Numbered from the stretch's first letter, positions 52,440 to 63,387 are shown. The stretch is DNA of 64,000 bases from Mycobacterium persicum (GCF_002086675.1 NZ_MVIF01000008.1:32276-96275); one strand, 5' to 3'. The notes: a model not told the origin generated them from the sequence alone. Translations and numbers: made by a program.

Positions 52440-53195
52440 TCACTGCATCGGAATGACCCCAGCCACACCAAGCATCAAGATGATGCCCGGCAACAGGTTG
52501 GTCACCTGGTGCGCGACGATGCTGGCCAACAGGCCACCGGAATACAACCGCGCCAGTGCGATCGGGATCGCCACCACCACCAATAGCGGAGCTCGGGTGA
52601 ACTCGAGATGAGCCAGCGCGAACACCACGGTGGTTATCACCAGCGCAGCCCACCGCCCCCAGCGCCGATCCACCGCTCCCCAGAGCAGCCCCCGAAAGAT
52701 GACCTCCTCGCCCAGCGGCCCGACGAACACCACAAGCGCAAACACGGCCACCGCCCATGGCCAGGAAGCCTGGACGCCACTGAAGACGCTGGCGACAGCG
52801 GATTTCGCGCCCGGACCGGTGACCTTGGCGTAGAGCACCGAGGCGGGCACCGTGACGAACAGCCCGCCGAAACCGAACAGCAATCCCAGCCTCACACCGT
52901 GCCACGACCAGTGCAGCTTCAGGTCGGTGCGGGGACCATTGCCGCGCAGCGTCGTGATGAGCACGGCCAGCCCGGCCGCGATCACGGTGGGGGCTCCCAC
53001 CGCCAGTGCAAGCATTCCCGCAGACAACGGGCCCCTACCGGCGAGGACGACGACGAATGCGGCCGAGGACAGCAAGTAGACCAGCCCCACCAGCAAGAAG
53101 GCGCCCAGACCCCAGCGAGGTGCCGAATCGGAAACCGGTGCCGAAAACCCTAACGGCCCTGGCGCAGCCGTCTCATCGACGCGATCTGTTTCCAC
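52440..53195 (-). CDS. CPBP-family intramembrane metalloprotease
   Basis: About 251 residues with several transmembrane helices. The motif EEVIFRG (EExxxR), FALAHLEF and ASIVAHQVTN are the conserved CPBP/Abi motifs. It sits in the plasma membrane; the family includes CAAX proteases and bacteriocin-immunity proteins. The start (GTG at 53195) is uncertain. Confidence 0.82.
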   Translation of the reverse strand: METDRVDETAAPGPLGFSAPVSDSAPRWGLGAFLLVGLVYLLSSAAFVVVLAGRGPLSAGMLALAVGAPTVIAAGLAVLITTLRGNGPRTDLKLHWSWHGVRLGLLFGFGGLFVTVPASVLYAKVTGPGAKSAVASVFSGVQASWPWAVAVFALVVFVGPLGEEVIFRGLLWGAVDRRWGRWAALVITTVVFALAHLEFTRAPLLVVVAIPIALARLYSGGLLASIVAHQVTNLLPGIILMLGVAGVIPMQ

Positions 53196-53288
53196 GGCCG
53201 TGACGCTACCGCTTCCCGTCAGCGCGGGCACGTCACGGCCTGGACAGGCAGCCGGTCCGCAAGATCGGCGAGTCGAACGCACCAGTGA

Positions 53289-54476
53289 TCACCCGACGCG
53301 TCCCAGCCGGGCGGCATCTTCGAGCAGATCAGCGGCCAGGGCAACGCTTTTCGCCGGTGCGATCAGTTGCGCGGCGACCTCCCGCGCCCGAGCGACGCGT
53401 CGCGGAGTGAGGACCGAACGCAGATCTGCGACCAGAGTGTCTTGGGTGGTGGTCGAAAACGCCCGTCCCGCGCCGACTCCCAGCTGATCGACCCCGGCTG
53501 CCCAGACCGGCTGGTCGAGCCAGAACCACAGGATCAACGTGGGGATTCCGGCCCGCATCCCCGCGGCCGTGGTGCCGGCACCGCCATGGTGAACGACCGC
53601 GCGGCAGCCCGGATAGACGGCCGTATGATTCACCGCGTCTACGATCTTCAGGTGGCCGGCATGGGCGATGCCGCGGAAGTCGTTGACGCCGCCGCAAATA
53701 AGTGCCCGCTCACCTAATTCGGCACAAGCAGCACTGATCATGGCAACCGTGTCGACCGGGCTGTCGATCGGTGTGCTGCCGAAGCCGAAATAGATGGGTG
53801 GCGTCCCCGCGGCCATCCAGGACAAGACCTCGTCGTCGGCGCTCGTCGGTAGCTGCAGCGTCAGCGCGCCGACGAAGGGCTGCCGCCCATGCGGTGCTAG
53901 CCAATCGGCTGCCGGTCCGGGCAGGCAGAGTTCGTCGTAGGCCTGGATTTCCAGCATCGACGGTGGTTCGTCGGCCTCGGGTAACCCCAATGCCTGCCGT
54001 TGGGCTTCATCGACCGCCGCGATGATCAGCGGCGACATCCCGCCGGAGGCCCACAGACGTGCTGGGAAGAGGTGCAGCGCTGCCGCTGGAATACCGTGGT
54101 ATTCAGCGACATTGGCGGCCAGACGTTGTTCGTTGAAGCTGGCCAACAGCAGATCGGCCCCGGCCGCCAGTGACGTCAGAACCGCACTCTTGTCCGCGTT
54201 GACCCGGGTGACATGCTCGATCACGTGAGACAGCAGGCCGATCGGATTGCGGGTCTGGGCCACCAAGTCGCGGACGAGATCCATGGCGGGGTTCATCTGT
54301 TCGCGCGAGTCCGGCCCGTAGGCCACGCCAACGAGTCCTGCTGATTCGACAAAGCTGACCATGTTGGGCGGCACCGCCATACAGACGTCGTGACCGCGCC
54401 GCAGCAGTTCGCGAGCGACGGCTGTGCAGGGCTCGATATCGCCGCGGCTGCCATAGCATGCCACCACGACCTTCAT
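53289..54476 (-). CDS. GT-B glycosyltransferase, UGT/GtfA-like (Rv1524/Rv1526c type)
   Basis: A 395-residue GT1-type enzyme. The N-terminus (MKVVVACYGSRGDIEPCTAVARELLRRGHDV) and the donor-binding C-terminal VVHHGGAGTTAAGMRAGIP are those of glycosyltransferases that act on glycopeptides, sterols and mycobacterial glycopeptidolipids. The nucleotide-sugar and acceptor are unknown. ATG 54476 follows an in-frame GTG. It lies 23 bases downstream of FadE on the same strand. Confidence 0.85.
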   Translation of the reverse strand: MKVVVACYGSRGDIEPCTAVARELLRRGHDVCMAVPPNMVSFVESAGLVGVAYGPDSREQMNPAMDLVRDLVAQTRNPIGLLSHVIEHVTRVNADKSAVLTSLAAGADLLLASFNEQRLAANVAEYHGIPAAALHLFPARLWASGGMSPLIIAAVDEAQRQALGLPEADEPPSMLEIQAYDELCLPGPAADWLAPHGRQPFVGALTLQLPTSADDEVLSWMAAGTPPIYFGFGSTPIDSPVDTVAMISAACAELGERALICGGVNDFRGIAHAGHLKIVDAVNHTAVYPGCRAVVHHGGAGTTAAGMRAGIPTLILWFWLDQPVWAAGVDQLGVGAGRAFSTTTQDTLVADLRSVLTPRRVARAREVAAQLIAPAKSVALAADLLEDAARLGRVG

Positions 54477-54499
54477 CACGGATACCTACCGTGCGGCGG

Positions 54500-55711
54500 T
54501 CATCGGATGGGCAACCCGGTCAGCGCGCGCGAGATCACCAGGCGCTGAATCTCGCTGGTCCCTTCGAAGATAGTGAAAATTTTGGCGTCACGGTGCATCC
54601 GCTCCACCGGGTAGTCACGGGTATACCCGTTGCCGCCCAGGATCTGGATGGCCTCATCGGTGACGTACACGGCCGTCTCACTGGCTACCAGCTTGGCCAT
54701 CGAGCCCTCCGCCGAATCGAAGCTCTGGTTGTTACGCGCCATCCAGCCGGCCCGCCACACCAGCAGCCGGGCCGCGTCGATCCGGCTCTTCATGTCCGCC
54801 AACTTGAATGCCACAGCTTGGAATTCGCCGATCTTTCGACCGAATTGCTCACGCTGGCAGGCGTATTCGAGAGCATATTCGTAGGCGGCGCGGGCCACGC
54901 CCACCGCCATCGCTCCCACCGTGGGCCGGGTGCGTTCGAAGGTCTTCATCGCCGCCTGACCGCCCACCGAGGCGCCGGATTTCGCCCGGGCGATCCGCGC
55001 CTCGAATTTTTCCCGGCCGCCGAGAATCAAGTCTGCGGGCAGTCGCACGTCGTCGAGCATCACCTCGGCGGTGTGCGAAGCGCGGATGCCGTGCTTCTTG
55101 AACTTCTGTCCCTGGGCAAAGCCTTTGGTGTTCGGCGGGATGATGAACGTGGCCTGGCCGCGGGTGCCGAGCTCCGGATAGACCGACGCCACCACGATGT
55201 GCACGTTGGCGATGCCGCCGTTGGTGGCCCAGGTCTTGGTGCCGTTGAGCACCCACTCACCGGCCGCCTCGTCATAGCGTGCGCGGGTGCGGATGGCGCC
55301 GACGTCAGAACCCGCGTCGGGTTCCGAAGAGCAGAACGCGCCCAGCTTGGGATCGTCGGCGGTGCCGAACATCTCGGGCAGCCAGCGACCCAGTTGCTCC
55401 GGAGTTCCGTTGCCGGCCAAGGCCGCCGCGGCCAGGCCGGTGCCCATGATCGACAGCGCGATGCCGGCGTCGCCCCAGAACATCTCCTCGAAGGCGGTCA
55501 GCATGCCCAGTCCCGTCGGCTCCGCTGCCTGCTGCCCGAAGAAGTCGGGGGAGTACAGGCCGACCTTGGCCGCCTCCTGGATGACCGGCCACGGAGTCTC
55601 TTCCCGTTCGTCCCACTCGGAGGCGGCCGGGCGGATCACTTCGGTCGCGAACTCGTGCACCCAGTCGCGCACCTGTATCACGTCGTCGCTCAGTTGCAGT
55701 GAGAATGTCAT
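54500..55711 (-). CDS. Acyl-CoA dehydrogenase (FadE)
   Basis: A 403-residue acyl-CoA dehydrogenase. [12 protein letters not shown] and [11 protein letters not shown] are the flavin-binding strands; the general-base Glu is in [13 protein letters not shown], and [21 protein letters not shown] is typical. It oxidises acyl-CoA to the trans-2-enoyl-CoA with FAD. It follows a TetR gene by 27 bases and is probably repressed by it. Confidence 0.9.
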   Translation of the reverse strand: MTFSLQLSDDVIQVRDWVHEFATEVIRPAASEWDEREETPWPVIQEAAKVGLYSPDFFGQQAAEPTGLGMLTAFEEMFWGDAGIALSIMGTGLAAAALAGNGTPEQLGRWLPEMFGTADDPKLGAFCSSEPDAGSDVGAIRTRARYDEAAGEWVLNGTKTWATNGGIANVHIVVASVYPELGTRGQATFIIPPNTKGFAQGQKFKKHGIRASHTAEVMLDDVRLPADLILGGREKFEARIARAKSGASVGGQAAMKTFERTRPTVGAMAVGVARAAYEYALEYACQREQFGRKIGEFQAVAFKLADMKSRIDAARLLVWRAGWMARNNQSFDSAEGSMAKLVASETAVYVTDEAIQILGGNGYTRDYPVERMHRDAKIFTIFEGTSEIQRLVISRALTGLPIR

Positions 55712-55738
55712 GGCTCTACTCCTGAAATAGTTTGGTGC

Positions 55739-56344
55739 TCAACGGGTCGCGGCGTACTGCGCGAGGACGCTTACCGTCTGGTTGACCCACGCCTCGAAAT
55801 ATCGCTCGTCATCGATGTTTCCGGGGGTTCGGCCGGTCAATGCTTGCAGCGTGGCGGCGTGGGACAGGGACGCGATTGCGACGGCGGCGGCCGCTTCCGG
55901 GTCGGGGATCCGGGTGCGACCGGAACGGTTGGACGCGGCCAGTTCGTCGGCGAACCGCTGATAGGCATTGTCAGTGATGACTTGCCAGGTCTTTTCGTCG
56001 AGATCACCGAGCGCATCGGGCTCGCGCAGCATGACTTTGAGTAGGTCTTCGCTGTGTTTCAGGTTGTTCCAGATCAGCCGCCCTGCGGTCCGCACCGCCT
56101 GCTCGACGGTGTCTGGTTGCCCCGCGTCGTACTGCTTCCGCGCGGCCACGATGCTGTCGATACGGTGCGCTACCGCGGCCTCGAGCAGTTCACGCTTGGA
56201 GCCGAAGTGCTTGTAGAGCGCGCCCGATCCGGGCGCCAGCCCGGACGCCCGCTGGATATCGGCAACTGACGTGGCCGCGTACCCCTTGGCGGCAAAAAGC
56301 TTCAGTGCTGCCGACAGCAAACGGTCGCGTCCCGAGGCGGGCAT
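55739..56344 (-). CDS. TetR-family regulator of the FadE gene
   Basis: A 201-residue TetR protein starting MPASGRDRLLSAALKLFAAKGYAATSVADIQRASGLAPGSGALYKHFGSKRELLEAAV, a normal TetR HTH. The frame runs on much further upstream, but that part overlaps the Eis-like gene in another frame and is not similar to anything. A palindrome lies two bases before the ATG. The fadE and glycosyltransferase genes follow on the same strand. Confidence 0.87.
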   Translation of the reverse strand: MPASGRDRLLSAALKLFAAKGYAATSVADIQRASGLAPGSGALYKHFGSKRELLEAAVAHRIDSIVAARKQYDAGQPDTVEQAVRTAGRLIWNNLKHSEDLLKVMLREPDALGDLDEKTWQVITDNAYQRFADELAASNRSGRTRIPDPEAAAAVAIASLSHAATLQALTGRTPGNIDDERYFEAWVNQTVSVLAQYAATR

Positions 56345-56345
56345 A

Positions 56346-56365
56346 GTGAGAGAGTACTCACTCAC
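56346..56365. promoter_or_regulatory. TetR operator
   Basis: GTGAGAGAGTACTCACTCAC is an inverted repeat (9 of 10 arm bases pair) immediately before the TetR ATG. It should mediate autorepression of the tetR-fadE operon. Confidence 0.7.
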
Positions 56366-56450
56366 CTGCGGTGTGGCAAGCGTGCTAGGGCGCACGATGC
56401 CAGACGCGACGACAACGATGTCCCCTTCGGAACCGCAGAACCTCAGCGCC

Positions 56451-57668
56451 TCAGAAAAAGAATCCGGCATGCGGTGTCTCCGGCACCGCGAACAGCCGAT
56501 CCGCCGTGGCGAGTGCGGCTGCATCGTCGGCGCGTACCAGCCCGGCCACCGCGAGGCTGCGCCAGGTGGCGCCCCCGAGCAAAACGGCGGCAAGCCCGTG
56601 GACGCCGATGTGTAGCTGCGGACGCTGCTGAGTGGGTTCGGCGCCGTCGCCGGTGATTGTGAAGCTGACCGAATTACTCGGCAAGGCAGGGTCGTTGACG
56701 GCAACGGTGACGGAGCCGTCGCCCGCATATCGGCGTGCGGAAAGCACCTGGTGCGCGTCGACGACGCGCAGCCATGTCTCGTCGTATATCCGGGTGACCT
56801 TCGCGGCCCGCCGGTCGACAAGCAACCACGGCAACGGATCGTCAACCGGGAGCATCCAGAACACCACGCGGTCAATGAGATCCAGCCCCAGCAGAAATCG
56901 CAGCAGGCCCAAATAGGCATCCGTTGATGGGGCGAAGAAGTCCTCGACCGCGATGGTGCGTTGTTCGCTGACGAACCAGGTCTCAGTATCGAGGGGGCGG
57001 TAGCGGACGAAACCGGATTCCGCCCCGGGCTCACCGTGCACCGCGACATACCAAGGCCCAGAGTATGCTTTGGCGCGCAACCGCAGACCCCGCCACCAAA
57101 CCGGTGCGCGCTCAACGGTTCCCGGCCGGGGAGACCGGTTTCCGGCGTAGATTCGGGGCAGCACGTCCCATGCTTGCGCGGTGTCGAGCAGCCGAACCGG
57201 CCCGCCGGCTCCGACGCCTGGACGTAGCGCGGCCCGTCGCGTATCCACCTCCACGCTCTGCGATGAACTCGCCACGCCGTAGCCAAACCGCTCATAGATC
57301 GTCGCCTCGGAGGCGCGCAGTGTCGCGACCACCTCTCCCCGGGCGGCGATGTCGTCTAGCTGATGACGGACCAGCTCGGTGGCGATACCTCGACGGGTGT
57401 ACGACGGCAGCACCCCGATGTGCGTCACGGCGGCGTGCGGCACCACCGCTCCGCCGGGAAGTGTCAGTCCGCAGGTCACGGCATCAGCAGTGCCGACCAG
57501 CTGTCGTCCAACGAAAGCGCCCACCGTACGGCCTGGCTCGAACAGCGTGGTGAGCTCGCCTGGCGGCAGGTCCGGCGGGGGTGGCAACCCGACCATGGCG
57601 GCGCGGAAAATTCCAGCAGCCGCGACGAGGTCGTCTTCGCCGTCGAGAACACGGATCTCGATGCCCAC
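56451..57668 (-). CDS. Eis-like GNAT acetyltransferase
   Basis: A 405-residue protein of the Eis family, close to the M. tuberculosis Eis length. The N-terminal GNAT has VTHIGVLPSYTRRGIATELVRHQL (acetyl-CoA P-loop) and the catalytic Tyr in ATIYERFGYG; the C-terminal domain ends in Phe, as Eis does, whose terminal carboxylate is catalytic. Eis acetylates aminoglycosides at several amines and host or bacterial Lys residues. The start is GTG 57668; no ATG is close. It is on the same strand as, and upstream of, the tetR-fadE genes. Confidence 0.85.
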   Translation of the reverse strand: MGIEIRVLDGEDDLVAAAGIFRAAMVGLPPPPDLPPGELTTLFEPGRTVGAFVGRQLVGTADAVTCGLTLPGGAVVPHAAVTHIGVLPSYTRRGIATELVRHQLDDIAARGEVVATLRASEATIYERFGYGVASSSQSVEVDTRRAALRPGVGAGGPVRLLDTAQAWDVLPRIYAGNRSPRPGTVERAPVWWRGLRLRAKAYSGPWYVAVHGEPGAESGFVRYRPLDTETWFVSEQRTIAVEDFFAPSTDAYLGLLRFLLGLDLIDRVVFWMLPVDDPLPWLLVDRRAAKVTRIYDETWLRVVDAHQVLSARRYAGDGSVTVAVNDPALPSNSVSFTITGDGAEPTQQRPQLHIGVHGLAAVLLGGATWRSLAVAGLVRADDAAALATADRLFAVPETPHAGFFF

Positions 57669-57907
57669 CAGGCCATCATGGCTGGTGCCCTCGACATTAG
57701 CGCGAGTGGCTCGGGTGAAGCGACTTTGGTCGGCCGATTGGGGATAACGGCCTTCACCGGCGCCCGGACACGCGTCGTGTGGTTCTGGACGACTTGTACC
57801 AGAACCTGGTTGCCATACCGGTCGGTGAAGCGCCTTATCGACTCAGCGCTCGTCACCGGGCCCTTCGGGATGGCCGGCGATGTTGGCGCAGATCTCGCGG
57901 ACCCGAA

Positions 57908-58312
57908 TCAGTTCGGCGCGGGCGGCGTGGCCCCGGCCGCCAACTTCAGATAGCTCCTGACGTTGAACCGATCGAAAGTACGTTTCCGGCCAGGGGCCAG
58001 CTGCCCGGCTACAGCCGCGGCATCAAGGATCTGCGGATCAATTGCCTCATACGTTTCTCCGTGCACGTGAACAGTGGCGTGCCCCGCAGCCAAGACATTT
58101 CGCAGCCAGTCGGTGTCTGTGCCGTAGGGCAACGGAATGACGAGACCCTGATCTACCCGTTCGGCCACCACGGGGGTGGCGTACTTCTTGCCAGTGTATC
58201 GACCGGTGTGTTCAATAACGCTGGCGTACCAGTACTTTCGGCCGGCCACCAGCATCATGGCCGGATTCAGCACGTGCTTGTTGAACACTCGCACGGTATC
58301 AAGGACCGCCAT
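57908..58312 (-). CDS. Deazaflavin-dependent oxidoreductase/nitroreductase-family (DDN-like) protein
   Basis: A 134-residue split-barrel protein. ASVIEHTGRYTGKKYATPVVAERVDQGLVIPLPYGTDTDWLRNVLAAGHATV follows the nitroreductase/quinone reductase (TIGR00026) pattern. The usual TTGRKSG is HTGRYTGKKY here. It may use F420 or act as a quinone reductase. The ATG at 58312 has GAAGG about 6 bases upstream. Confidence 0.8.
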   Translation of the reverse strand: MAVLDTVRVFNKHVLNPAMMLVAGRKYWYASVIEHTGRYTGKKYATPVVAERVDQGLVIPLPYGTDTDWLRNVLAAGHATVHVHGETYEAIDPQILDAAAVAGQLAPGRKRTFDRFNVRSYLKLAAGATPPAPN

Positions 58313-58518
58313 GACCAACCTTCTTTCTCGGTGGAGGAGCGATTACCGGCGAACGAAATATCCTCGCGCAGTAGGCCCTTCAGATCTGCCCATGGTAGGT
58401 CTGCTGGCGCAGAGGTCCTAGGGCCTTTGGTCCCATGCCGCGCAACGTGAGTGGGTGCCTAGTCAATGAGGAGGACGGTTATGATCGGTGCCGACCGACT
58501 TATCGGGTGGGAGGTCCA

Positions 58519-58743
58519 ATGGGCCGCAACGTAGGTCCGTTCATCGTGGTGGCCGGAATCATCATCGCGGTGTTGGGTGTCTTGACGTGGGTCGGCGGCC
58601 TCTGGTGGGTCGGACGGCTTCCTGGCGACATCAGAATCGAGCGCGGAAACGTGCGCATCTACATCCCGGTGGTCTCGATGCTGGTGATCTCGATTGTCGG
58701 CAGCGTGGTGCTGACAATCTTGCTGCACCTGTTTCGCCGATGA
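58519..58743 (+). CDS. DUF2905-family small membrane protein
   Basis: A 74-residue protein with two transmembrane helices and the DUF2905 signature GRLPGDIRIERGNVRIYIPVVSMLVISI between them. Function unknown. GGGAGG precedes the ATG at 58519. It converges on the isocitrate dehydrogenase gene with 56 bases between the stops. Confidence 0.85.
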   Translation: MGRNVGPFIVVAGIIIAVLGVLTWVGGLWWVGRLPGDIRIERGNVRIYIPVVSMLVISIVGSVVLTILLHLFRR

Positions 58744-58799
58744 CGCCCGGCCAGCCGAGCCTGCGTGGCTGCGCGGCCAACGAGGTGAACGGGCGTATG

Positions 58800-61037
58800 T
58801 CAGCCGTGCGCGGCCGCCAACGCGTCGTTGAAGGTCTTGCTCGGTCGCATCACCGCCGTGGTCTTCTCCCGGTCCGGCGCGTAGTAGCCGCCGATGTCCG
58901 CCTCTTCGCCCTGAACCGCAGCGAGTTCGGCGATGATGGTTTCCTCGTTCTTGGCCAACGCATCGGCCAGGGGTGCGAAGTGTTCCCGTAGCTGCTGGTC
59001 CTCGTTCTGCGCGGCAAGTTCTTGCGCCCAATACATGGCGAGGTAGAACTGACTTCCCCGGTTGTCCAGCTCACCGGTCTTGCGCGACGGGCTCTTGTTG
59101 TTGTCCAGCAGCTTGCCGATCGCGGCATCCAGCGTCTTGCCCAGGATCTTGGCCTTCTTGTTGCCCGTCTTGGCGCCCATGTCGTCCAGGCTGGCGCCGA
59201 TTGCCAGGAACTCGCCGAGCGAATCCCAGCGCAGGTGATTCTCCTCCACGAGTTGGTGGACGTGCTTGGGCGCCGAACCGCCGGCCCCCGTCTCGTACAT
59301 GCCGCCGCCGGCCATCAGCGGAACGATGGACAACATCTTGGCGCTGGTGCCCAGCTCCAGGATCGGGAACAGGTCGGTGAGGTAGTCGCGCAGGATGTTG
59401 CCGGTAGCGGCGATGGTGTCCAGCCCGCGGATCAGCCGCTCCAGCGTGTACCGCATGGCGCGCACCTGCGACATGATCTGGATGTCGAGTCCGTTGGTGT
59501 AGTGGTCCTGCAGATAGAGCTTGACCTTCTTGATCAGCTCGTTCTCGTGCGGGCGGTACGGGTCCAGCCAGAACAACACCGGCATTCCGGAGTTGCGGGC
59601 CCGGGTGACCGCCAGCTTGACCCAGTCGCGGATCGCCGCGTCGGTGACGGTGCACATGCGCCAGATGTCGCCGGTTTCCACATTTTGGGTCAGCAACACT
59701 TCGCCGGTGTCGAGGTCCACGATGTTGGCGACGCCGTCCGCGGGAATCTCGAAAGTCTTGTCGTGCGAGCCGTATTCCTCGGCCTTTTGCGCCATCAGCC
59801 CGACGTTGGGCACGGTGCCCATGGTTCGCGGATCGAAGGCGCCGTTGGTCTTACAGAAGTTGATCAGTTCCTGGTAGATGCGGGAGAAGGTGGACTCCGG
59901 CATCACGGCCTTGGTGTCCTTGGGCCGCCCGTCGGCGCCCCACATCTTGCCGCCGGCGCGGATCATCGCGGGCATCGACGCGTCGACGATCACGTCGCTG
60001 GGCGAATGGAAGTTCGAGATACCTTTGGCCGAATCCACCATGGCCAGCTCGGGGCGGTGTTCGTGGCAGGCGTGCAGGTCCCGGATGATCTCGTCGTGCA
60101 GCGACGCCGGCAGTGACTCGATCTTGTTGTAAAGGTCGACCAATCCGTTGTTGACGTTGACTCCCAGCTCATCGAACAACTCCTGGTGCTTGGCGAAGGC
60201 GTCCTTGTAGAAGGTCCGCACCGCGTGGCCGAAGACGATGGGGTGCGAAATTTTCATCATCGTCGCCTTGACGTGCAAGGAGAACATCACGCCGGTCTTA
60301 CGCGCGTCCTCCATCTGCTCCTCGTAGAACTCGACCAAGGCCTTCTTGCTCATGAACATGCTGTCGATGATGTCGCCTGCGCCCAACGACACCTTGGGCT
60401 TGAGCACCAGCGTCTCGCCCTGCTTGGTCACCAGCTCCATCTTCACGTCACGCGCCCGGTCCAGGGTCATCGACTTCTCGCCGTGGTAGAAGTCGCCGTG
60501 CTTCATGGTCGCGACATGGGTGCGCGAGGCCATCGACCACTCGCCCATGCTGTGCGGGTGCTTGCGGGCATATTCCTTGACCGCCTTGGGTGCGCGACGG
60601 TCGGAGTTGCCCTCCCGCAGCACCGGATTCACCGCGCTGCCCAGGCATTTGGCATAGCGGTTGCGGATGTCCTTTTCCTCGTCGGTCTTGGGATCTGCCG
60701 GGTAGTCCGGAAGCTTGTAGCCCTTGCCCTGCAGTTCCTTGATCGCCGACACCAACTGCGGTACTGAAGCGCTGATGTTCGGCAGCTTGATGATGTTGGT
60801 CTCCGGTAGTTGCGTCAGCCGTCCCAGCTCGCCCAGGTCGTCCGGGACCCGCTGCTCCTCGGTCAGGTAGTCGGGGAACTCGGCGAGAATCCGGCTCGCC
60901 AGGGAGATGTCACTGCTCTTGATCTTGATACCCGCCGGCTCGGCGAAGGTGCGAAGTATTGGCAGAAAGGCGTAGGTCGCCAGCAGCGGCGCCTCGTCGG
61001 TCAGGGTGTAGATGATGGTCGGCTGCTCGTCGCTCAT
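58800..61037 (-). CDS. icd2: Monomeric NADP-dependent isocitrate dehydrogenase
   Basis: A 745-residue monomeric isocitrate dehydrogenase (Rv0066c type). [30 protein letters not shown] is the family N-terminus; SNRRAPK-like ([25 protein letters not shown]) and [18 protein letters not shown] are its conserved internal motifs; [35 protein letters not shown] is at the active-site end. It converts isocitrate to 2-oxoglutarate and CO2, giving NADPH. The ATG start agrees with the family. Confidence 0.95.
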   Translation of the reverse strand: MSDEQPTIIYTLTDEAPLLATYAFLPILRTFAEPAGIKIKSSDISLASRILAEFPDYLTEEQRVPDDLGELGRLTQLPETNIIKLPNISASVPQLVSAIKELQGKGYKLPDYPADPKTDEEKDIRNRYAKCLGSAVNPVLREGNSDRRAPKAVKEYARKHPHSMGEWSMASRTHVATMKHGDFYHGEKSMTLDRARDVKMELVTKQGETLVLKPKVSLGAGDIIDSMFMSKKALVEFYEEQMEDARKTGVMFSLHVKATMMKISHPIVFGHAVRTFYKDAFAKHQELFDELGVNVNNGLVDLYNKIESLPASLHDEIIRDLHACHEHRPELAMVDSAKGISNFHSPSDVIVDASMPAMIRAGGKMWGADGRPKDTKAVMPESTFSRIYQELINFCKTNGAFDPRTMGTVPNVGLMAQKAEEYGSHDKTFEIPADGVANIVDLDTGEVLLTQNVETGDIWRMCTVTDAAIRDWVKLAVTRARNSGMPVLFWLDPYRPHENELIKKVKLYLQDHYTNGLDIQIMSQVRAMRYTLERLIRGLDTIAATGNILRDYLTDLFPILELGTSAKMLSIVPLMAGGGMYETGAGGSAPKHVHQLVEENHLRWDSLGEFLAIGASLDDMGAKTGNKKAKILGKTLDAAIGKLLDNNKSPSRKTGELDNRGSQFYLAMYWAQELAAQNEDQQLREHFAPLADALAKNEETIIAELAAVQGEEADIGGYYAPDREKTTAVMRPSKTFNDALAAAHG

Positions 61038-61201
61038 CTGTGTTTCTCCCGGCGTCGCTATTGATCGGATTTCGAGGGCTCAGCGTTGGATCGGCGCCTA
61101 ACCAGTATCGCGGCTCCATTGTGCCGAAAATCATCCGGGAAGTGTTCACTGCGTCGGCTATCAGCAACCGCACGCGGCGGACCAGGCTCCTCGGGGGTGG
61201 C

Positions 61202-62827
61202 TCAATGCGGGATCTCCTCGGCCGACGCCATGACGGCGTGCGTTCCGGCGCGGCGGCCGGAGAATATGCAGTCGGCCAGCGACAGCCCGCTGACGTAGGA
61301 ATTGGAACAGATTCCGGCTGCGGTGCGTCCTGCACTGAACAACCCGGGGATGGGCTTACCCGATTGGTCGACGACCGCTCCGCTGCGTTCATCGATTCGG
61401 ATACCCCCCAGGGTGAGCATCGGTGTGGGGTTGAGCAGGCTTGGCCGCACCGAAATATTGAGCAGGGTGAACGGCGGTTGGCTGATCCGGCGCACAAATT
61501 CCGCGGGCTTTCCGACCGGATCTGCTGCGCCGGTGTCGATGGCGTTGTTGTGCGCCTCGACGGTCGCCACCAGTCCGTCGGGATCGACACCGGCTGCCTT
61601 CGCGACCTCACGCAGCGACGGCGCGGTGGCCGCGTCGGCCAGCATCAGCGCCGCGACCTGGGCGCGCTGAAACCACAACGGCTGCTTGATCATTTGGCGG
61701 CGGGCTTCCCGCATCAACGCGGCGTCGGCGAGAAGCCAGCCGGCACCCTGGTGCTGTCGAATCATGGCTTGTCCGACCGCCGCTCCATAGCGACTTTCGT
61801 CGATGAAGCGATCCCCTCGCTTGTCGACGATGATCGCGCCGATGAACGCGCTCGGGGGGGTGATGAAACGCCAAGCCGAGACATTGTCCATCCGGTCGGT
61901 GACCGCTCCGGCGCGCTGCGCCAGGGCGATGCCGCTGCCGTCGTCGCCGCTGGTGCCCAGCTGCAGACCACCGAGATATTGCGGAGCGAACCGTCGCACC
62001 CAGTCGGTGTTGGCGATGAAGCCGCCGGCGCAGATGATCACCGCGCGGCCTGCGTCGATCCGCAGCGGCTGGGCGTAGCGCCGCTCCAGCCTGCGCAGCC
62101 GCCCTTCCAGCAGGCGGCGCAGCGGCGGGTAGTAGATGCCCGGTTTGGCTGACAGCTCGGCCATCGCCGCATAAAGCCGCCGGATCCGCGGTGGCGCATT
62201 GTGCATCGTCAGTGCTTCCACCCCGGTCACCCGACCGGACGAATCCTGGATCAGGTTCGTCACCGTGGTATGGGGCCAGAACCGAACACCAAGGGCCACA
62301 GCGGCTTTGGCTAACGGGGCATACAGTTTGCGGCCCGAGGTGCCGCTGCCCTTGACGCGGTGCCCGCGCTGGACGGGCGGGGTGTGGCTGCGGAACGCAC
62401 CGGCGTTTTCACTGCCCGAGTGGTACAGGTAGTAGCGGTTGTTCGGAAACGAGGTCTTGTACGGGCACAATGCGGGGCTGAACGGCACCCCGTAGCTGCT
62501 CAGCCAGTCGATCATGTCGGGGCTCGAGCGCACGAATGATTCCAGGGTTTCCGGGCTGACGGCGTCGCCGACTTCGAGGCGAAGGTAGGCCAGCATTTGC
62601 TCGGGGGTGTCGTTGACCCCGGCCTGCCGTTGAACCGTGGTGCCGCCGCCGGCGTAGATGATCCCGCCCGATATCGCCGTGGCACCACCACCATTGGCAC
62701 GGTCCAATGCGATGACGTCGGCGCCGCGCTCGCGGGCGGCGATGGCTGCGCACTCACCTGCGGCGCCGAACCCGATCACCACGACATCGGCGGATTCGCA
62801 GATGCGCGCCGACTTGTCACCAGCCAT
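61202..62827 (-). CDS. FAD-dependent dehydrogenase of the fumarate reductase/3-ketosteroid-delta1-dehydrogenase fold
   Basis: A 541-residue flavoprotein. VVVIGFGAAGECAAIAARERGADVIALDRA is the FAD Rossmann motif (about 15-43), GGGATAISGGIIYAGGGT the isoalloxazine loop, and GLFSAGRTAAGICSNSYVSGLSLADCIFSGRRAG the C-terminal FAD segment. KstD-type enzymes desaturate ring A of 3-ketosteroids; relatives act on other cyclic ketones or fumarate. The start at 62827 is the ATG nearest the FAD motif; the frame extends ~100 codons further without similarity. Confidence 0.87.
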   Translation of the reverse strand: MAGDKSARICESADVVVIGFGAAGECAAIAARERGADVIALDRANGGGATAISGGIIYAGGGTTVQRQAGVNDTPEQMLAYLRLEVGDAVSPETLESFVRSSPDMIDWLSSYGVPFSPALCPYKTSFPNNRYYLYHSGSENAGAFRSHTPPVQRGHRVKGSGTSGRKLYAPLAKAAVALGVRFWPHTTVTNLIQDSSGRVTGVEALTMHNAPPRIRRLYAAMAELSAKPGIYYPPLRRLLEGRLRRLERRYAQPLRIDAGRAVIICAGGFIANTDWVRRFAPQYLGGLQLGTSGDDGSGIALAQRAGAVTDRMDNVSAWRFITPPSAFIGAIIVDKRGDRFIDESRYGAAVGQAMIRQHQGAGWLLADAALMREARRQMIKQPLWFQRAQVAALMLADAATAPSLREVAKAAGVDPDGLVATVEAHNNAIDTGAADPVGKPAEFVRRISQPPFTLLNISVRPSLLNPTPMLTLGGIRIDERSGAVVDQSGKPIPGLFSAGRTAAGICSNSYVSGLSLADCIFSGRRAGTHAVMASAEEIPH

Positions 62828-63387
62828 GCCAGTACTCCCACTCGGGTTGCGCGTTGTGGGGTGAACTGTAACAGGTTCTAATTTTGTCCCGTTGGGTTGA
62901 GCGGGTCGAATCTGGGGGTGCTCGACGAGATCTCCGCGGCCACGGTGTCGCCCGTGCGGGCGTCGTGGCGGATGGCGGCAGACTGAGCGGGTTGTTTTCG
63001 CTGAGCGCAATAAGCCGATCAATGGTGTCGCTGGCGGCCGAGAGGATCGGCGCGTCGCGCAGCGCGGTATTGGCCTACAAGAGACTGTGAGGTCAATCGT
63101 TGTCAACCCCCTGTCATGGTGTGACAGTCGGACGCAGGTGGGCACTTGCGAACATTGCTATAGGCAGATACTGCGACGATTACGCCATCCCGTGAGGAGC
63201 GCCGTGCGCCCTTCTGCGACTTCAAAACCAACCTCGCCAGGTTTACCGAGCAATCCTCCGCTGACGACCATCGAAGGAATCCGTAATGTACGCCGTGACT
63301 CAAGGGTGCCAATTGGTATTTCGGAGGGTGAGCTTCGGGAGTCCCGGGGATTCTCGCCGACGAACACTGCGAACCCGCCGACCGTCG
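62828..63387. other. 560-base region without a secure gene
   Basis: A plus-strand frame (62884-63090) ends in a plausible helix (GRLSGLFSLSAISRSMVSLAAERIGASRSAVLAYKRL) and may be the tail of a lost gene. A minus-strand frame is also open. I cannot assign either. No strong repeat is seen. Confidence 0.4.

Noticed and set aside
56345..57295. N-terminal extension of the TetR frame
   Set aside because: It overlaps the Eis-like gene in another frame; the TetR fold begins at the ATG 56344 and an operator lies just before it.
57476..57856. Minus-strand frame between the Eis-like and DDN-like genes
   Set aside because: Its 3' half overlaps the Eis-like gene and its unique part matches nothing I recognise.
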